Below are positions 14,400-16,213 of a DNA stretch of 16,213 nucleotides, one piece after another (position 1 is the stretch's first letter; every line of letters starts with the position of its first letter). The translations under genes and the position numbers were made by a program. The stretch is taken from contig JBKQRT010000347.1 of the NCBI GenBank assembly GCA_052143895.1, positions 1 through 16,213 on the forward strand, read 5' to 3'. The notes beneath the pieces were generated by a model. The model was not told where the DNA came from and did no database searches. It worked only from the letters and a program-made list of their open reading frames with translations. The DNA comes from Bog-756 sp052143895 (GTDB lineage Bacteria; Actinomycetota; Acidimicrobiia; Acidimicrobiales; RAAP-2).

Positions 14400-14413
14400 C
14401 CCCTCCGACACGC
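14400..14413. repeat. attR core (right attachment site)
   Basis: CCCCTCCGACACGC, identical to 1815-1828 and in the same orientation. On the minus strand both copies encode Arg-Val-Gly-Gly in the same frame of an integrase C-terminus. The adjoining bases differ from the left copy. There is no tRNA body to the left, so this is the distal junction. Confidence 0.82.
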
Positions 14414-14547
14414 GCAAAAACACACGGGCTCGACTCGGCCACGATGAGCCGCTTAGCAGGGTCGTAGGTGATGGAGAGGCCGAGGGAGGCGTACACCTCG
14501 GCCTTGTCCGCGGGGTCCGCGTCACCCAGCTCGTCATCTTCCAGGTC
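14400..14547 (-). pseudogene. C-terminal fragment of a second serine integrase
   Basis: About 49 codons homologous to the end of the element's integrase: DADPADKAEVYASLGLSITYDP then KRLIVAESSPCVFARVGG, against PPAQRAAMYATMGLRLTYYP and the same RVGG ending. The sequences are clearly related yet differ at most positions, so this is not a duplicate of the resident gene. Catalytic and recombinase domains are absent. The fragment lies outside the right core, exactly where an older integrase sitting beside the tRNA would be displaced by a new insertion. Its inner boundary (about 14547) abuts the plus-strand fragment below. Confidence 0.75.
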
Positions 14548-14787
14548 CCGCTCGACATCGACACTGCCGAGAGCCAGCGAGTGGCCTACTTGAAGGAGCG
14601 GGTCATCGATGAGCTGGAGTACCTGGACGGGTATCAGTCGTCCACGTTCCTCAACAACGGCCAAGGGCAGGGGATCTGGGAGTTCACATTCAACACCGGT
14701 CAGCAGGCCAGGGAGGCGGTCAACAAGTTAAGTGAGCAGGCCGGGCCAGGGGCGACCCTGCTGGGGGTATTCGGGATCGAGTTCTAG
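14548..14787 (+). pseudogene. 3' fragment of an unidentified gene
   Basis: The frame to TAG 14785-14787 reads PLDIDTAESQRVAYLKERVIDELEYLDG and continues QSSTFLNNGQGQGIWEFTFNTGQQAREAVNKLSEQ. It looks like true protein, with a helix-rich part and a following strand region ending in LLGVFGIEF. It begins right at the edge of the integrase remnant with no good start. GTG 14581 could start a 68-residue protein, but no ribosome site is seen. I read it as a gene cut off by an earlier rearrangement. Function not recognised. Confidence 0.45.
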
Positions 14788-14989
14788 ATCTAGGACGACC
14801 GCAGAACTACGGGGCGGACGGCCCTATCCGTTTGGCGAGATGTAGCCACCGCCGTTCGCGCCGACGCACCGGACCGTCTTCATCCCGGTAGCTGCGGGGC
14901 AGCCCCGAGGCCCGCCGCCCAGGGGCAATCCTTGACGGCTGGTTGGTAATGGATAGGTCTCTGAGGAGGCTAGTTCTAGGCTGGCCGCG
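14788..14989. other. Non-coding stretch
   Basis: No supported gene. CTAGATCTAG (14784-14793), a 10-base palindrome, overlaps the stop of the previous fragment. GAGGAGG at 14964-14970 lies too far (about 19 bases) from GTG 14990 to be a clear ribosome site, although an unseen start could exist. A promoter for the downstream cluster must be here. Confidence 0.35.
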
Positions 14990-15256
14990 GTGCCGCACAT
15001 TTGGGTAGCGCAGCTGAAGATCAGCCAGGCCACGGCCGAAAAGATCAACGGGCTCCACGGCATCAGCGGGCAGGAGGTCAAGGATGCGGTCGAGTGCGTG
15101 AGGGGACTTCCCTTCGTCTGGGATGATGACCCCGTGAGGGGGCGCCGTGCGATCGTTCAGGTGAACATCCGAGGACCCGTCGAAATAGCGCTGTACCCGA
15201 AGGAAACGGACGCGTATGGTGACGTATGGGCGCTCGGAAGTGCTTACCCACACTGA
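14990..15256 (+). CDS. Small toxin-like protein (BrnT/RelE-type candidate)
   Basis: An 88-residue protein. The sequence order is MPHIWVAQLKISQATAEKIN then LHGISGQEVKDAVECVRGLP, FVWDDDPVRGRRAIVQVNIRG, PVEIALYPKETDAYGDVWALGSAY. This 'H-x-h-s-x-x-E-V-x-x-A-h...W-x-x-x-P-x-R-G-R-R-x-h-V...h-A-L-Y-P...W-A-L-G-S-x-Y' pattern looks like the small BrnT/RelE-like RNase toxins of actinobacteria, in which conserved Arg and His act in cleavage. It is followed within 21 bases by a small acidic partner, the usual toxin-antitoxin layout. Start GTG 14990; ribosome site poorly placed. Activity is unproven. Confidence 0.55.
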   Translation: MPHIWVAQLKISQATAEKINGLHGISGQEVKDAVECVRGLPFVWDDDPVRGRRAIVQVNIRGPVEIALYPKETDAYGDVWALGSAYPH

Positions 15257-15277
15257 ACAGGTACGATGGAGACAGCC

Positions 15278-15526
15278 ATGGCAGACTTTGACGAAGATGA
15301 GGACTTCTACGAGGAGGATGAGCCAGCCGAGAAGATCCACGCGATCTTTGACAAGGGCGAAAAGGGGATGACCTGGCCGCCCACTCCTGTTGTGAGGATC
15401 GTCACCCGGAGTCCGAACTTCGGGACGGTTGGGCCCATCGAGCTGGGATTCCCTGGCGGCCAGTTTGTGACCGGACCGCAGACTGTGACGAACACCACCG
15501 GGGGAACGATGGCCCGGTCGGCCTGA
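15278..15526 (+). CDS. Small acidic protein, possible antitoxin of the preceding gene
   Basis: 82 residues from ATG 15278 with GGAG six bases upstream; an ATG at 15266 in frame is less well placed. The N-terminus is very acidic (MADFDEDEDFYEEDEPAEKI) and continues HAIFDKGEKGMTWPPTP, like the short acidic antitoxins encoded next to BrnT-like toxins ('DEPxEKhhxAFxxGEKGhT'). The rest (about 35-82) is a different, glycine-rich sheet-like stretch (RSPNFGTVGPIELGFPGGQF). Fusion or a divergent C-terminus is possible. Its stop overlaps the next start (TGATG), so the three genes probably form one operon. Confidence 0.55.
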   Translation: MADFDEDEDFYEEDEPAEKIHAIFDKGEKGMTWPPTPVVRIVTRSPNFGTVGPIELGFPGGQFVTGPQTVTNTTGGTMARSA

Positions 15527-16038
15527 TGAAGGTTTCCGTCATCTTGGCGGACAGGGGCACTAATAACTTGCCTCAAGGTACCGTCAACTTGCTGAACGCC
15601 GGGTGGGTGCAAACGCAGCTTCAGATCAATCCCACCGTTCCTGGTGGTCAGGTGACACCGCCCCACACCGTCGGCATCTTCTACGAAGTCGAACACCCAC
15701 TTTGCAATCAACCGATCGAGCTGGTGGCGCGGCTGCTCACCGAGGACGGTCACCCTGCGCTGATGCCTGACGGCCAGGAGGTGCGCATCGCCACAGTGGT
15801 GACGGTTCCGTCTCCAGCGATGGCACCTATCGGGGCTCCCGGTACCGGCACTTCTCTCATCGAGGTGTTCCCGGGCCTCATCATTCCGCCGGGCAGTTAC
15901 CGATGGGACGTGAGCCTTGCGGGAGAGCACCACGAGGAGTGGTTCGCAGCCTTCCGCGTCCTTCCGCCTCCGCAGATGCCAGCCTTCACCTTCGGCTCGC
16001 CTCAGCCCGGTTCGGCGCCCCTTGGTCCCACCGGCTGA
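15526..16038 (+). CDS. Hypothetical protein resembling DUF6941-type
   Basis: A 170-residue soluble protein beginning MKVSVILADRGTNN. Features I associate with the DUF6941 type are the opening 'hxhhLADxxxxxxGxhxhhxxGW' (LADRGTNNLPQGTVNLLNAGW), a central strand region 'hFYEVEHPLCNQPIELVARLLTEDG', proline-rich loops, and the closing 'hPPGxYxWxVxhxGExxEEWxAAFxV' (IPPGSYRWDVSLAGEHHEEW). The family's function is unknown. It starts by overlapping the previous stop (TGATG), so translation is coupled to the acidic protein. It has no signal peptide. Chromosomal, outside the element. Confidence 0.55.
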   Translation: MKVSVILADRGTNNLPQGTVNLLNAGWVQTQLQINPTVPGGQVTPPHTVGIFYEVEHPLCNQPIELVARLLTEDGHPALMPDGQEVRIATVVTVPSPAMAPIGAPGTGTSLIEVFPGLIIPPGSYRWDVSLAGEHHEEWFAAFRVLPPPQMPAFTFGSPQPGSAPLGPTG

Positions 16039-16213
16039 TCGGGCTACGCTGCCCATTCCTTCCGCCAGAGCGCTGGTGGATTGAGAGTACGCAACGCCCC
16101 GCAGATGCCAGTGCCATACCCGCACTCAGTTGCGGCGGGCGATCAGGTAGTGGGCTAGTTTGATCTGGGCGAACGACTAGCCTGGAAAATTCGTCCCGCC
16201 CCTGATCCGACGG
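16039..16213. other. Non-coding end of window
   Basis: No gene is supported in the last 175 bases. No hairpin with a T-run follows the preceding gene. A gene start just beyond the edge cannot be excluded. Confidence 0.4.

Larger units (their letters stand above)
1815..14413. mobile_element. Integrated element in tRNA-Leu(GAG), phage-satellite-like core plus accessory cargo
   Basis: Bounded by exact 14-base direct repeats at 1815-1828 (tRNA 3' end) and 14400-14413. A serine integrase sits just inside the left repeat and reads toward it. The core resembles Gram-positive phage-inducible islands: integrase and a DNA-binding gene to the left; repressor, primase-helicase, origin-like region and terminase-like genes to the right. 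I see no structural virion genes, relaxase or FtsK-type transfer gene. The right half carries an insertion sequence and apparently unrelated cargo. The excised circle would be about 12,585 bp. The satellite label is inference; an actinobacterial integrative plasmid-like element is the main alternative. Confidence 0.72.

Noticed and set aside
13918..14787. Long plus-strand open frame of 289 residues
   Set aside because: Its first two thirds are the shadow of the minus-strand small genes and integrase remnant; only the last 80 codons look like protein.
1..16213. CRISPR arrays, rRNA and full prophage structural genes
   Set aside because: No regularly spaced repeats with unique spacers, no rRNA-like sequence, and no portal, capsid, tail-tube or large terminase motifs were seen on either strand.

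Overview
The window is high-GC DNA from an actinobacterium, most likely of the class Acidimicrobiia. The best lineage clue is the N-terminal GPGWWQASDxKWYPP signature of the gene at 12255, a tag I associate with that class. Frequent GTG starts, 1-4 base gene overlaps and a serine-type integrase in a tRNA gene fit an actinobacterium.

Layout. Bases 1-1825 are host chromosome: the 3' part of a family 5 ABC solute-binding protein, then a complete tRNA-Leu(GAG). The 3' end of this tRNA is an attachment site. A 14-base sequence spanning its last bases (1815-1828) recurs exactly at 14400-14413, and a large serine integrase reads leftward into the tRNA from the inner side. I read 1815-14413 as an integrated element, about 12.6 kb as a circle.

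The element's core (1807-8400) is arranged like a phage satellite. An integrase and an HTH protein face left. A small XRE repressor, a short frameshifted gene, a 610-residue primase-helicase, an origin-like region (CCACCGGACA repeats plus a perfect 17-bp palindrome), a phage-fibre-like protein and two zinc-motif proteins face right. Palindromic GTGCAC sites lie in the divergent regulatory gap. No capsid, portal, large terminase or conjugation gene is visible, so the element probably depends on a helper for transfer.

The right half (8401-14413) is accessory: an IS110-type insertion sequence, a small membrane protein, a GAF-EAL c-di-GMP phosphodiesterase, a tandem-repeat membrane protein with the WW-like tag, a PIN-domain remnant, a lipoprotein, and a 30-codon peptide gene overlapping a 98-residue gene. 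At the right junction lies the C-terminal piece of a second, different serine integrase, the trace of an earlier element in the same tRNA. Because the integrase reading frame crosses the attachment core, integration and excision should exchange the enzyme's C-terminal tail.

Beyond 14413 are an orphan 3' gene fragment, a small toxin/antitoxin-like pair, and a third gene overlapping the pair that resembles the DUF6941 type. All family assignments are from memory of motifs; no searches were run.
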